Positions 1 through 10,650 of a stretch of 64,000 nucleotides of DNA are shown here, piece after piece. The stretch's first letter is position 1. Each line of letters opens with the position of its first letter. Both the position numbers and the translations under genes were made by a program. The stretch is from Synchiropus splendidus. Lineage: Eukaryota > Chordata > Actinopteri > Syngnathiformes > Callionymidae. A model generated the notes under the pieces. It was not told the DNA's origin. It worked only from the letters and a program-made list of their open reading frames with translations, and ran no database searches. The DNA is taken from positions 9,384,866 to 9,448,865 of the forward strand of contig NC_071343.1 of NCBI RefSeq assembly GCF_027744825.2, written 5' to 3'.

Positions 1-178
1 ACATGACAGGGAACATGGAAACAATGGGATCAATAAATAACCAACTGGCACACGGTGCTGGAGCCCAGGTGTTTTAATGCACATGTGATCAGTGGTTAAT
101 CGGCTCCAGCCGTGTGCCGAAAGAAAACAGAGGGAGAAAAGCAAAACATGGCTCAGGGACACTGAGCCAGGAAGCGGA
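1..178. other. Single-copy DNA with an inverted repeat
   Basis: No reading frame or repeat family is recognised here. An imperfect inverted repeat lies at 47-118: the left arm (47-65) reads GGCACACGGTGCTGGAGCC and the right arm (102-118) is its complement apart from a two-base bulge. The loop is about 36 bases. The stretch ends where the ATCC array begins. Confidence 0.5.
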
Positions 179-972
179 GCCCATCCATCCAACTATCCAT
201 CTAACTATCCATCCATCCATCCAACTATCCATTGAACTATCCATCCAACAATCCATCTAACTATCCATCCATCCATCCAACAATCCATTGAACTATCCAT
301 CCATCCAACTATCCATCCATTTATATATCTATCTATCCATCCATCCATCCATCCATCCAACTATCCATCCATTATATATCTATCTATCATCCATCCATCC
401 AACTATCCATCCATTTATATATCTATCTACCCATCATCCATCCATCCAACTATCCATCCATTTATATATCTATCTATCCATCCATCCATCCAACTGTCTA
501 TCCATCCATCCAACTATCCATCCATTATATATCTATCTATCATCCATCCATCCATCCATCCATCGAACTATCCATCCATTTATATATCTATCTATCCATC
601 ATCCATCCATCCAACTATCCATCCATTTATATATCTATCCATCCATCCATCCAACTATCCATCCATCCATCCAACTATCCATTGAACTATCCATCCATTC
701 AATTATCCATCCATTTATATAGCTAGCTATGCATCCATCCATCCAACGATCCATACATCTAGCTATCATCCATCCATTCAACTATCCATTCTTCTAGCCA
801 TCCATTCATCCATCCATCCATCCGTCCATCTAAGTATCCATCCATCCATCCATCCATTTATATATCTGTCTAGCTATCCATCATCTATACATCCAACTAT
901 CCATTCGTCTAGCTATCATCCATCCATCCATCCATCCAACTATCCATCTAACTATCCATCCATCCATCTATT
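179..972. repeat. ATCC/ATCT tetranucleotide satellite array with higher-order units
   Basis: The stretch is built from CCAT/CATC steps with interspersed AACT, TTTATATATCTATCTAT and CTAGCTAT variants. The TTATATATCTATC block recurs at about 320, 371, 414, 461, 525, 579, 626 and 714, so a 43-64 bp higher-order unit sits on the 4 bp unit. The array reads as [12 protein letters not shown] peptides in the plus frames, which are artefacts. The part from about 785 to 935 is shared almost word for word with the second array near 3738-3875. The array ends at a T-run at about 971. Confidence 0.95.
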
Positions 973-1398
973 TTTTTTTTATCTCAACTGAAAGATTTCT
1001 CATGTTACACGTGAAATTAACAAGAGATCCTGGCGCTGCAACACGACGATACGATGGAGCGCCATCAATATTAATCGCGACATTCATTGCTACGCAAGAT
1101 TGGTTGTATCAACATTTAATGGCTTTCCAGAGCTACTTGCCTTCTCACAACTGCTCGGATTGTTTTATTATTTAATACATAAGGCTGAATTATTTATTGG
1201 TTGTTATATTTATTAGGATCCAGATGGCTCCAGAGACGACGGGGATCGAGGAAAAGTGCATCTTTCTATTTCCGCTTTTGAAACTGATTTGACTGTTAGG
1301 CGCGGAATGTTACCATTTATGAGTGTGATATGTATGAACTTGTTCAAGCTCTTTGTACTTATTATATTTTATTTTTTGGTCCTGGGATTCCCAACCAT
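973..1398. other. AT-rich single-copy spacer
   Basis: I see no repeat family, no convincing coding frame and no RNA gene. The stretch separates the first ATCC array from the fold-back elements that begin near 1399. Confidence 0.5.
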
Positions 1399-1558
1399 GT
1401 GAGGTTTCATGAAGCAGTGTTGTGATGTTCAGAGGCCACCAGTAGGCACTGTCTGCTGCTAAATGTTTTGTCTTGAACAACCAATTCCATGAAACCTTAC
1501 ATCATTCCTACCACCATCAAACAGCCTCTGAAAATGACAGTTTCATGAAACCTCATCT
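1399..1558. mobile_element. Short fold-back/MITE-like element, copy 1
   Basis: The left end reads GTGAGGTTTCATGAAGCAGT. The right end, read on the minus strand, is GATGAGGTTTCATGAAACTG, so the ends are imperfect terminal inverted repeats of about 40 bp. Both include the AGAGGC step. The interior (GGCACTG.., CTTGAACAAC.., ACATCATTCC..) aligns with a second copy at about 1974-2152. No transposase frame is present, so the element is non-autonomous. The superfamily is not assigned because target duplications are not clear. Confidence 0.6.
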
Positions 1559-1647
1559 ACCCATCACTAGTACGCATAATGTTCTGTCCTCTTTGCATGT
1601 TCCACCCAGCCTGCACTCTCCTCTTCATCTTTACATCAATCTCTTTC

Positions 1648-1689
1648 TAGGGTTAGGGTTACGGTTTTGACAGAGCCCTAAACCCTATC
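1648..1689. repeat. Short telomere-like inverted motif
   Basis: TAGGGTTAGGGTTA at about 1648-1661 is followed by CCCTAAACCCTA at 1676-1687, which is close to its complement with a spacer of about 14 bp. Two or three telomere-type units in inverted orientation are too few to call an interstitial telomere. Chance, or the end of an unrecognised repeat, is possible. Confidence 0.4.
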
Positions 1690-1942
1690 AGACAAAACAC
1701 CTCGATCATTGGATACTACTATGACTTTCATCAAAGTGAGCTCTATTGTGAAGCCTCAAAAATCCCAAATGTGCTCACTTCACCTTTACATTTTAGCATT
1801 GGCCTACATAGGAGGAGAGGAATTTATTTTCCCAGCAAATGTTCGCTTTCACCTGAAAGGTCTGGCAAAAGCTATATTGATTGAAAGATTGAAAGATACA
1901 AGTGACTTGGCCACTCGAGTATAATAATAATAACTAGCGTAA

Positions 1943-2152
1943 ATGAGGTTTCATGACACAATATTGAAGGGTTGATGAGGTTTCATGAAACAGTGTCCTG
2001 ATTTTCAGAGGCCACTAGATGGCACTGCCTGCCGTGAAATGTGTGGACTTGAACAACTCATTCAATAAAGCCTCACATCATTTCCAAACCAAGCTGGGAC
2101 AGTGTTTCATCAATCCTGTCTCATGATAACTCATCTACTTATCACTACTAGA
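1943..2152. mobile_element. Short fold-back/MITE-like element, copy 2
   Basis: The left end GATGAGGTTTCATGAAACAG (from 1974) and the interior match copy 1 at 1399-1558 in the same orientation, including CAGAGGCCAC, GGCACTG and CTTGAACAAC. The right end is more decayed (CATGATAACTCATCTAC). An extra AATGAGGTTTCATGACAC terminus at about 1941 suggests that a third, truncated end lies directly upstream. No coding capacity is seen. Confidence 0.55.
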
Positions 2153-3502
2153 TAAGTGAATACTAGAGAATATACATTTGTTTATGAAAACTAAGGCTGC
2201 AAGTAACAACTATTTTGATCTTTGCGTACAAGTTGGCAAACACATCAAGGTGTCAGATTGTTGTGCTGTAAATATATATATTTTTTAAATGTGCTTGACT
2301 CTTGTACAAAGTGAAATATTGTTTTGAATATTCATATTTTTATTTTAATTCATTCATGTCACGAACTTGTTCGAAAAGTACGTTTGCATTGCACTTCAGT
2401 CCTGGATGTGTCCAAGTTTGGGATCATGCTGATCCTTGAGCTTCAGCCGTCTCTCCTCTAAGAGCGGGTTTAGAATTTATAGTTCACTGTTTCAGCTGTA
2501 ACATATACAGATAAGTAAAACTGAAATGAACTCCTTGTTCCTCCTCTCCTCGCACCACTGCCAATCATAGTTTCGCCTGAAAATGAAAATGGCAACAATT
2601 TACACAAACATTTCTGGGCCGTTCTGTAACTCTTTCCAGCCTCTAAATTGAAATGTTCAGCTTCAGATTCTCTTTAAAAGTTTCACCGCACATGAACAAA
2701 GCCAAGGGGCGACGGACACGCTGTGGCACAAAGCGAATTGGAATATGAATTAGATTTGGGCTGATAAAGCCCCGCCATCTCCCAGAATGAAATTTAAATC
2801 ATATTAATTGACACCTTCAAGTCAAACACCTCAACAGCCGACACTCACCTACTAGTTAAGCCTGATCAAGAAGATGTCAAAGCACTGCACAGCTCATCAA
2901 GTCGGCAGTAAATATTAATGGCTATAAACAGAAAGTGCAGCTTCATCGGAATTTATTTGACCTGCGGGGAAAGACAGTCGGCTGTTGTCTGAGTCAATGA
3001 GCCTGTAGTTCAGTGAGGGGGACCTCCAATATTGGCACGGTGTTTGAGGAAGGTGAGACGGGAGACTTGAGAATTAGGCCACATATCATCCATAACATGC
3101 TTCTCAGCTTGGGGCAAAACAGCTTCCAAAAAAAAAAAAAAAAAAAAGAAACTTGACTCTCAGGTGACAGACACAAACTTGTCATTGCGACATGCCTGGT
3201 CTCGCAGAGGTAGAGACACCACGCCACGTGGAACCCACATGGTGCATCTGCTCATTGTTCCACCGTCCTCCTGACAGGAGCAGTTGGGTGTGTTCTATAA
3301 TTCATGAGCTCAAATGCTCTCACAACGGCAGCCAGACGTCCTCCTGCCCACCACCACTGCAGCTTCAGGACTGTGAGGTCACAACTGCGCAAATGTCTGG
3401 ATTCCGCTACTTGGGTATTAGTATGGACAAGACAGACAACTTAAATCCTCCCATCTGACCGGTTATACGGTCCAACCAATGAGTAGGATTGGTCCTGAAA
3501 TA
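2153..3502. other. Single-copy DNA, part resembling a conserved non-coding element
   Basis: The part at about 2690-2990 is rich in homeodomain-type ATTA/TAAT cores and has the even, non-repetitive texture usual for vertebrate conserved non-coding elements, for example around AATTTAAATCATATTAATTG. This is an impression, not an alignment. A pure A-run lies at about 3127-3147. Nothing coding is supported between 2153 and 3502. Confidence 0.3.
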
Positions 3503-4252
3503 ATACATATCCATATCCATCCATCTAACTATCCATCTAACTCTCCATCTATCTATCTATACATCCCAACTATCCATTCTCCTAGCTATCATCCATGCAT
3601 CCATCCAACTATGCATCTAACTATCCATCCATTGAACTATCCATCAATCCATTCATTTATATATCTATCTATCCATCCATCCATCCATCCATCCAATGAT
3701 CCATTCATCTAGCTATCCATCCATCCATCCAACTATGCATTCTTCTAGCCATCCACCCATCCATCCATCCGTCCATCTAAGTATCCATCCATCCATATAT
3801 ATCCATCTGTCCATCATCCATACATCCAACTATCCATTCATCTAGCTATCATCCATCCATTTATGCAACTATCCATTCCTCTAGCTGTCATCCATCTATC
3901 CATCCATCCACCTATCCATCTAACTATCCATTCATCTATCTATATATCTATCCATCTATCCATCGATCCAGCTATCCATTCACGTAGCTATCATCCATCT
4001 ATCCATCTTTCGAGCTATCCATCCAGTCATCCATGCATCTATTGATCTATCTGTCTATCCATATATCCATCATCCAACTATCCATCTATCAATCTATCAT
4101 CCATCTATCATCCATGTATCTATCCATCCATCCATCCATCCATTTATCTATCGATCTCATCCAGCTAATCATACATCTATCCATCTAACTATCCATTCAT
4201 CAAACTATCCATCCACCCATCCATTTATTGATACATTTATCCATCCATTTGG
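3503..4252. repeat. Second ATCC/ATCT satellite array, more degenerate
   Basis: The array uses the same CCATCCAT, AACTATCCAT and CTAGCTATCATCC building blocks as the array at 179-972, but with more substitutions (CGATCC, TTTCGAGC, CCAGTCATCC). The block around 3738-3875 repeats the order of variants seen at 787-935, including TTCTTCTAGCCATCCA and CCGTCCATCTAAGTATCC. This indicates shared ancestry, not independent growth. Confidence 0.95.
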
Positions 4253-5690
4253 CTGTCAAAGCTGATAAAGTAATTTGGGCGGCGAATGGTTTCCAGCTTC
4301 TCTAATCAATCTCTTGGCTGGTAAATACACACCAGTATCCTTCCCTGGTGGACCATTATCTGCTGGAGGCAAAAGTGAAAAACATTCAGCGATCTCTTCC
4401 AGCGCCGTGCACACTTTGTTACTGCAAACAAACACACAGTCCCTTTCTCTAACCCACCGACACACAGGCATTAGACCATCTGGCATCGCCAGCGTTAAAA
4501 TGTGAGACAAGCCTCCTGCAACTGCTGCCTTTATCAAACAACCTGCTGTTAATGTTGGAGTTAGGATTTAAATGCAGTACTGGGAAGGGGACCGATATTC
4601 AATTTAGCTACACATTTACCTTAAAAAAACAGAAAATGATCATTCAATACATATAAAAATGGATGCATTGACTAAAGTACAACACTTGCTTCAGTCTCCC
4701 TGTTTGTTTATTCAGCATGGCTTGGATAAATACATGCTTCAATATTGCATTTCCTTTAGATTTTTAATAGAACATACATCTATAAAAGTGACCTAAACCA
4801 CCTTCATTCAAGCACAGCATGCTCTATAAAAATCTCACTTCACACAGTAGCTGTTATCCAAGCACTTAGAGAGGCTTTAAAAACACGCCTGCTTCCAACA
4901 ATTTTCATCTCAAAATTCCACAAAGCTGACCTCATCAATTAGCAGCAGAATCTTTAGCGTTTCAGTCGTGCACGACCAGGTAGAACAGCAAAGTTTGTTC
5001 TTAGGCGTTTCAACATTTGCACTGCTGTGTTTGCTCCCTGAGATAACATAAGAAATTATGATGACAGGGGAGATTACACACGTCTTTTTAATGCATTTCA
5101 GAAAGAGCTCAAAATGTCATCTTAAATCCTTTGCAACCAGGCGAAGCACGGCACTGGCCTTTTCGACTTTCTGTCATATGGATCCTGCGAGCTGGGCCTC
5201 TGTTTGTGAGTTTAAATCAGCTACGGTACGGGCACGTCTGCAAAGAACATTTGTGATAACTTCATTCGTGCCCAGTGTTGAACAGGTCGCTTTAGCTTCA
5301 AGCTTCCACAAAAGACAAGGAGAAAGTTGGATAAGTGCACAACTACACCCAACGCTGAGCCCCAAAAGCCTCCACCAGCCATTGCTAACCACCCAATATT
5401 CCATGAAAAGGGCAAATGTGAGTTTAATGAAATTACATTCATCTTTGGAGCCTATGAGTCAAATAGAAAACACTTGACTCATACACACGACACAACACGA
5501 TTCGGTTACTAGGTACAGTATAACACATTGAACTTCTTAAAGGTGGGGTAGATGATTTTGAAAGACATGCTAAACAAACTAAACTAACTACTAAGTCCCC
5601 AGTTTCTTCAGACTCTTGCATAAAACTGCACAGCTCAGGCTCCTAAAACAGCTGACTGCAGTCAGACAAATGGCTTTTGGGCTTGATAGA
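4253..5690. other. Single-copy DNA, nothing recognised
   Basis: Several short overlapping frames exist on both strands, the longest being 139 codons at 5058-5477. They overlap each other in opposite directions, lack recognisable motifs, and show no splice-site arrangement that I would trust. I see no repeat family here. Confidence 0.5.
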
Positions 5691-8075
5691 CACCTCCAGT
5701 GTTTCCGCTACATGTACATGAAGGTGGCGCAACACCATGAGAGCCGCCACGATTTCAGAAAATTTATCTCATTTTTAAGATGAAATCTTAGGTGAAATGT
5801 GTGAAAGCATGGAAACATTGAAAGAAACGGATGACACATAACACATCTTGGAGGTGGACATGAACGTGACAGCATAAAGCATTTCACAGAAAAATCTCAC
5901 AAACATCAGAATGACTGAAGTCTATTGCTCGCCGACTTCAGAGGTGACAGACCACATGAGGAAAGCTTCAGATTGGAGAGAGATTTACTTCTCATGATAA
6001 AAAAAACTAGCGTTTCTTGTTCCTCTATCACGTTTTGATTGCTTTTTTTCAAATCTTGGCGGACGTCATTTGATCGGACAATGTTTTTAAAGCGTATTAC
6101 GTCGCCCAGGACACAAAATGTTTTTATTTTCGGTCAAAGCATAATGTGTCCATGCTGTTCAACATGAATTTTCATGAAACATGAAACTCCAATTCCCACC
6201 AGAAGTGGAGTGGTTGTTTTGCCAGTCTCAAGCCATATTACACGGATATTTGAAGAAACCAATAAGAAGGATATAAGGATAATGTTGTGTGTCCTTCCTG
6301 TGTGTGACGCTCTTGTTCTCAATCCCATCGCCTTTGCAAGTTGTGACATGATGCTTATGTTGCTCTTTCACAGCTAAACGCCAATAATTTCTACTCAAAT
6401 AATCCAAATGCCGGATAGTCTGAACTATCTCTACTCCAACTTGACGTGGTACCGCCGTGTTCACTGCAAAATATATAGAACAGTTGCATGTTTAGTATAG
6501 AGCTGTGCAGAAACCCTCCTTAGGAACGGAAATGGTGGTTGACTGACCATCAATTCTCAATAAAAACCTCAGCCCTGCGCCGCCTTTATTGGAACTTGAA
6601 GGTGAGGCGAACAGGATTTTTGAACTGCTGCCCACTGCAGTGACCACTACGAATGAAAGGGCAAAGCTAAGTCAAGGTCAGGTACGGTTAAGCCTTTAGA
6701 TCTTGGCATCATGACAGGTTCTTATTCTTAAAATGATCCAAAACACATCATGAAAATGAAGTCATGGAGGACTTCCTCCTAGCTTCATAACAATGAGTGC
6801 GTCATTTTGACACTGGCAAGACAAAACCTCTGAAAGTTTCTAGAATAATCGCTGTTCCTGACTTGGATTTGGGGATCAAAACTGGATCATTTTTGGATGC
6901 ATCCACGACCATCAAAAACACAAAGGAGGCTGCTATATGCTATATTCCAGTATGAAAACGATGAGGTCATGGCAACTGCATTTGAGAAAGTGATTTGCAG
7001 TCTGTTGCTTTTCCTCTACTTTCTCTAAGAGTAGAACCACACTCATGCTGCAATGCCCTGCAGTGACAAAAAGTTGAAAAATAAAACTGTATATCAGTCA
7101 ATTTTTGTTATATAAGGTCATAAATAAAAATTAAGCCGGTGAACGTATGCAGGAAAACCAAGTCAATTAAAGCTGAAGGCAACCTGAAAAGCTTTGGCAA
7201 TAAAACAATATTGGACACAATTTATATAAGGGCCTTGTAAGGTGATGCAGTGCTTCAATCCCTTAGCCATTTACGTCAAAAAGAAAACATGAGCCGCGAT
7301 AAAACTGCACCTGCAACATGTTAAATGCGATGACTAATGGGACACGAGGTGTTATGATATGTATCGCCGACGTTGCTAATGCTGCTGTATATCTGTTGTT
7401 CAGAAAGTCCCCAAGGAAGAGCACGCCGGCGTGACTCCCATGAACATGTCAGAGCCATTGAAGTCACTTAAATGGATGAATTGGTGTCAGCGCTCTGGTC
7501 CACTTCCCTGGTTATCTTCCTCTCATATCCACATCATGCATCATGGTTGATGACTGCCAGTGTCAAGTCAAAGCTCCTTGGCCTTCGCATCATCAATCTA
7601 ACTGACTCATTTTATCTCAAGCAGTTTAGTACTGTATGTGCTCCATATATGCAAAAGCATATACTCTAAAAATGGCCGCTGACAACATTTTTTCTTCTTT
7701 ACATAGAAATAAATGTCATAATGTTACAATAATATTCAACAAACCAACCTTAAAACCATGCAAATTGGTGAGTTTTTATTTGATATTGAGGCACCAAGCT
7801 CCAATAAATACGCAATTTACTCCCAAATTCCAGGGATGGAAGTGCAGTAGCACTTTACTGTAAGCTCTCATGTACTGTCTAATGCATTATTAGTACCATA
7901 GAATGAATGACACAGAGGTGGGCAAGTGCAGCCCTTTGCCTGTAGTTATGTGGCGCTCATGAGCAAAACTGTCAAATACATTGTACGTTTTTCGTCATTT
8001 AGTGAATCATTAATTTACAAATTCTGAATAGAAACTTGCTATTCATTAGATCTTTATTTCCCTTTATACTTTAAT
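5691..8075. other. Mostly single-copy AT-rich DNA with a possible hAT-end relic
   Basis: CAGTGTTTCCGCTACATGTA at about 5697 followed by GGTGGCGCAACACC and GAGCCGCCAC resembles the terminal region of fish hAT-type elements beginning CAGTGTTTCCCC. The match is from memory and the other end is not found. A motif at about 7918-7975 (GGTGGGCAAGTGCAGCCC) resembles another dispersed fish repeat. Nothing else is supported. Confidence 0.3.
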
Positions 8076-8328
8076 GATTTATTTAAATTTTCAGTCCATT
8101 GGACGAGGCCAATGTTTTTGTCGCTCAATAATAAATAAAAATATTATATATATAACTTTATTTATTTTTTTGCACAGTATTTTATAAATATTTTTTTATA
8201 AATAAATGATAACTTTATTCATAAAGTTTTATACATATATATCTATTTTTTTGCACAATATTTTTATTTATTATTGAGCGATAAAAACATCGGCATCGTC
8301 CAATGGACTGACAATTAAAATAAATAAT
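8076..8328. mobile_element. Palindromic MITE with arms of about 70 bp
   Basis: The left arm at 8076-8145 and the right arm at 8257-8328 are inverted copies: CAGTCCATTGGACGAGGCCA on the left corresponds to the complement of the stretch near 8295-8311, and GTCGCTCAATAATAAATAAA corresponds to the stretch near 8263-8282. The loop of about 110 bp is AT-rich and itself holds the near-repeat TTTTTTTGCACA twice. No coding frame is present. The structure fits a non-autonomous DNA transposon; the superfamily is unassigned. Confidence 0.8.
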
Positions 8329-8335
8329 TTTCTTA

Positions 8336-8499
8336 CCTTTCTTATTATATTTCCAGTTATATATACAAATAATACTGAAGGAATACTGCAAGCTGAAAAA
8401 AAACTGAGAAGATGTGAGATAAATACACGTTAAAGGATTGCATATTTTCTTTCCTTTCTTATTATATTTCCTGTTATATATACAAATAATACTGAAGGA
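8336..8499. repeat. Direct repeat of 47 bp, two copies
   Basis: CCTTTCTTATTATATTTCC at 8336 and at 8453 begins a 47 bp block (through ATATATACAAATAATACTGA) that occurs twice with one mismatch, 117 bp apart. The spacer includes GATGTGAGATAAATACACGT, which has a close relative at about 12464-12483. The block directly follows the palindromic MITE. Confidence 0.8.
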
Positions 8500-9865
8500 G
8501 CAACATTTAAGTTACATGTAATATTCATTTTTCCAGCTTTAGGTTTGACAGCACCTCACACTGGTCTGAGCAAATTTTTTTTTTTAATTTTTATTTCAAG
8601 TTACTTAACTGCTTAATAATGCCTGAAGTTATTACAATTGTTTTTCACTAGAGCTGTGCACGTTATAATAGTTAAAAGCTGTGATTGTAAACATTGAGAA
8701 AATCATCTATGAAGCCTTGTACAGTAAATGTCCATATATTTTATTTCCTTATAAACCATGTGGGTTGTCAGAGCTTTGCGTGTAGAAATTGCTTCTTCAG
8801 CAGCAGTGCAGCCAAGCCCCACCCTACCTGACAGAACTGCAAACATTAAGGAATCTCCACTATCAAAACAACCACCACCTCCTCCCCAAGATAGAACCAT
8901 GGGAGACTGAGCCGTCTGCTCAGCTGCCCCTCACCTGTGGGACTGTGGATCTGAGGGCACCACTCACGGGGCTTCAAGAAAAGTCTTCAGTTTATGGTTT
9001 TAACTTCAGTAGCAAAAAAATGCTCCACAAATAATAATCTTAAATAAACCCACTGAGGTCATAGTTTGCAAACTGAGCACATTTTGTCAATACAAGACCA
9101 AGACGAAGGACAAAATATTTTTGTTGCAGAGTGCAGGGAAAGAACAGCGTCAGACAAATCAGGACTCAATGCAAGGGTAGAATGAGATACTTCAGAGCAC
9201 GGAATAAAAGCTCTTTTCATTTGAAGTGGACGACCTTGTTCACTCGATGGTGGACAAAAGGTCTGAAAGATAGAGAAAGCCCTCAATAGCAACAGGCAGA
9301 AGTGGTTAACTGTATCCACATGTGGCCCTTTAAAGAGGAATTATGGATCAAAACGATAAATAATAAGCATTTTTTTCTCATTCCAGGGAGAGAATATGCT
9401 GCTCCATACTTTATCTCTCTGTCAGGTCTGGTGAGTTTGCAGCCTTTGCTGTCGTCCATCAGAGGAGACAGCCCATTGCTTTAGTTCATTAAGGGGAACA
9501 AGTGCAAGGCCTTGATGGGTTGGACTGTCTGTCATTTAATGTATCTAAATGAATCTGTCCTTGTAAAAGCAAGCGGAGCTGAAACAGAAGAGGCTGCCCT
9601 TGTTTGGGCCAGTGATTTTTATTGATAGTGGGGCAGCAGGGGGATGTTTTTGTTACGCCTTTGTATGTCTATATCATTGCTGAATATGGATTATTGAGTA
9701 AATATGAGCACTGTATTGCATTCTGTGACGTATGAAGAGGTGGAGAACAGCCAAACCATGAGACATTTCTAAAATCATGGTTCATTCACGTTGTCTACGC
9801 GGGAGAATCTGCATTCTTACAAGCCAGAAATGTCTCTCGCCAAAAAAAATGAAATAAAAAAAACA
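8500..9865. other. Single-copy DNA, nothing recognised
   Basis: Only short unsupported frames are present and no repeat family is recognised. The stretch ends at an A-rich run that grades into the TA array. Confidence 0.45.
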
Positions 9866-9866
9866 T

Positions 9867-9939
<73 letters not shown>
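9866..9939. repeat. Poly-A followed by (TA)n microsatellite
   Basis: An uninterrupted A-run (about 9869-9881) leads into an uninterrupted alternating AT run to 9939. T-rich sequence then leads to the MITE whose first base is 9964. Confidence 0.97.
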
Positions 9940-9942
<3 letters not shown>

Positions 9943-9963
9943 ATTTATTTATTTTTTTTTTTA

Positions 9964-10650
9964 CAGTGGTAACTCGGTTCTCGACCACAATCCGTTCCAG
10001 AAGGCTGAATTGTTTGAAATCTGAATCGATTTTTCCCATTACAATGAATGGAAAAAGAAACAATGCGTTCCAAGCCTTAAAATAGTCTTTTGTAGGAGTG
10101 AATGTCGAGTGTCTGCTGCAGGTGCGCTGTTCCTCTATGTGTGTGGCCGCTGCATGTGGGAGGGGTTGCCGAGTGAGTGACGTCTCTCCAGAAGTGAAGA
10201 GGTGCCCGGTGCGTGTCCAGCTCTGAATGTGCGCTTCTGTGCAGTTTGGCTGTGACAAAGTCATAAACCAAGTCACGCTCTGTCCCAGACTCGCCTCATC
10301 CCTGTCCCAGCTCCAGCCCACAACAGGACATCAAACCCTGGAGTGGAGGTGTGGAGAGCGAGCACCTCCCCTGTGACACTCTACCACGGTCCAGTGCGGA
10401 GACAGGAAAGGTTTTATACCTCAATATGAAGAAAAAACAGTCAGTAAATGTAGCTAACGGGACACGTCTGCACACAGAGGCTGCGTTATACACAATAAGA
10501 AAAAGCACGTCGTGGGTCAGCTGATCGGTCCGCGGACGTTATGTTTTTCCAGCTTTTTTCAGGGGCGTTCGAGCTCTGGATTTTTGTTTGAAATCCGAAG
10601 CAAAAAAATCTCGAAATTTTTAATGAAATTTTTATTTTCTAACAATGGGA
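9964..10650 (+). mobile_element. Tigger/pogo-like non-autonomous element, copy 1 (longest internal region)
   Basis: The element begins CAGTGGTAACTCGGTTCTCG after a TA dinucleotide (9962-9963), as expected for Tc1/mariner-type insertion. The body is shared with copies at 52842, 58948 and 63470. This copy keeps about 265 bp that are absent from the 52842 copy. Its right part (GGGTCAGCTGATCGGTC.. to about 10625) matches the complement of the left part of the 52842 copy, but the terminal CCGAGGTACCACTG is not found, so the right boundary is approximate and the end is decayed or lost. The minus-strand frame of 126 codons here recurs in the other copies and is a shadow of the repeat. Confidence 0.85.

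Noticed and set aside
288..722. 144-codon frame rich in SIHPSIHP
   Set aside because: It is a direct translation of the ATCC array and has no complexity of its own.
9941..10321. 126-codon minus-strand frame conserved at 59055 and 63454
   Set aside because: The conservation is that of the MITE DNA. The frame has no domain, and its ends vary between copies.
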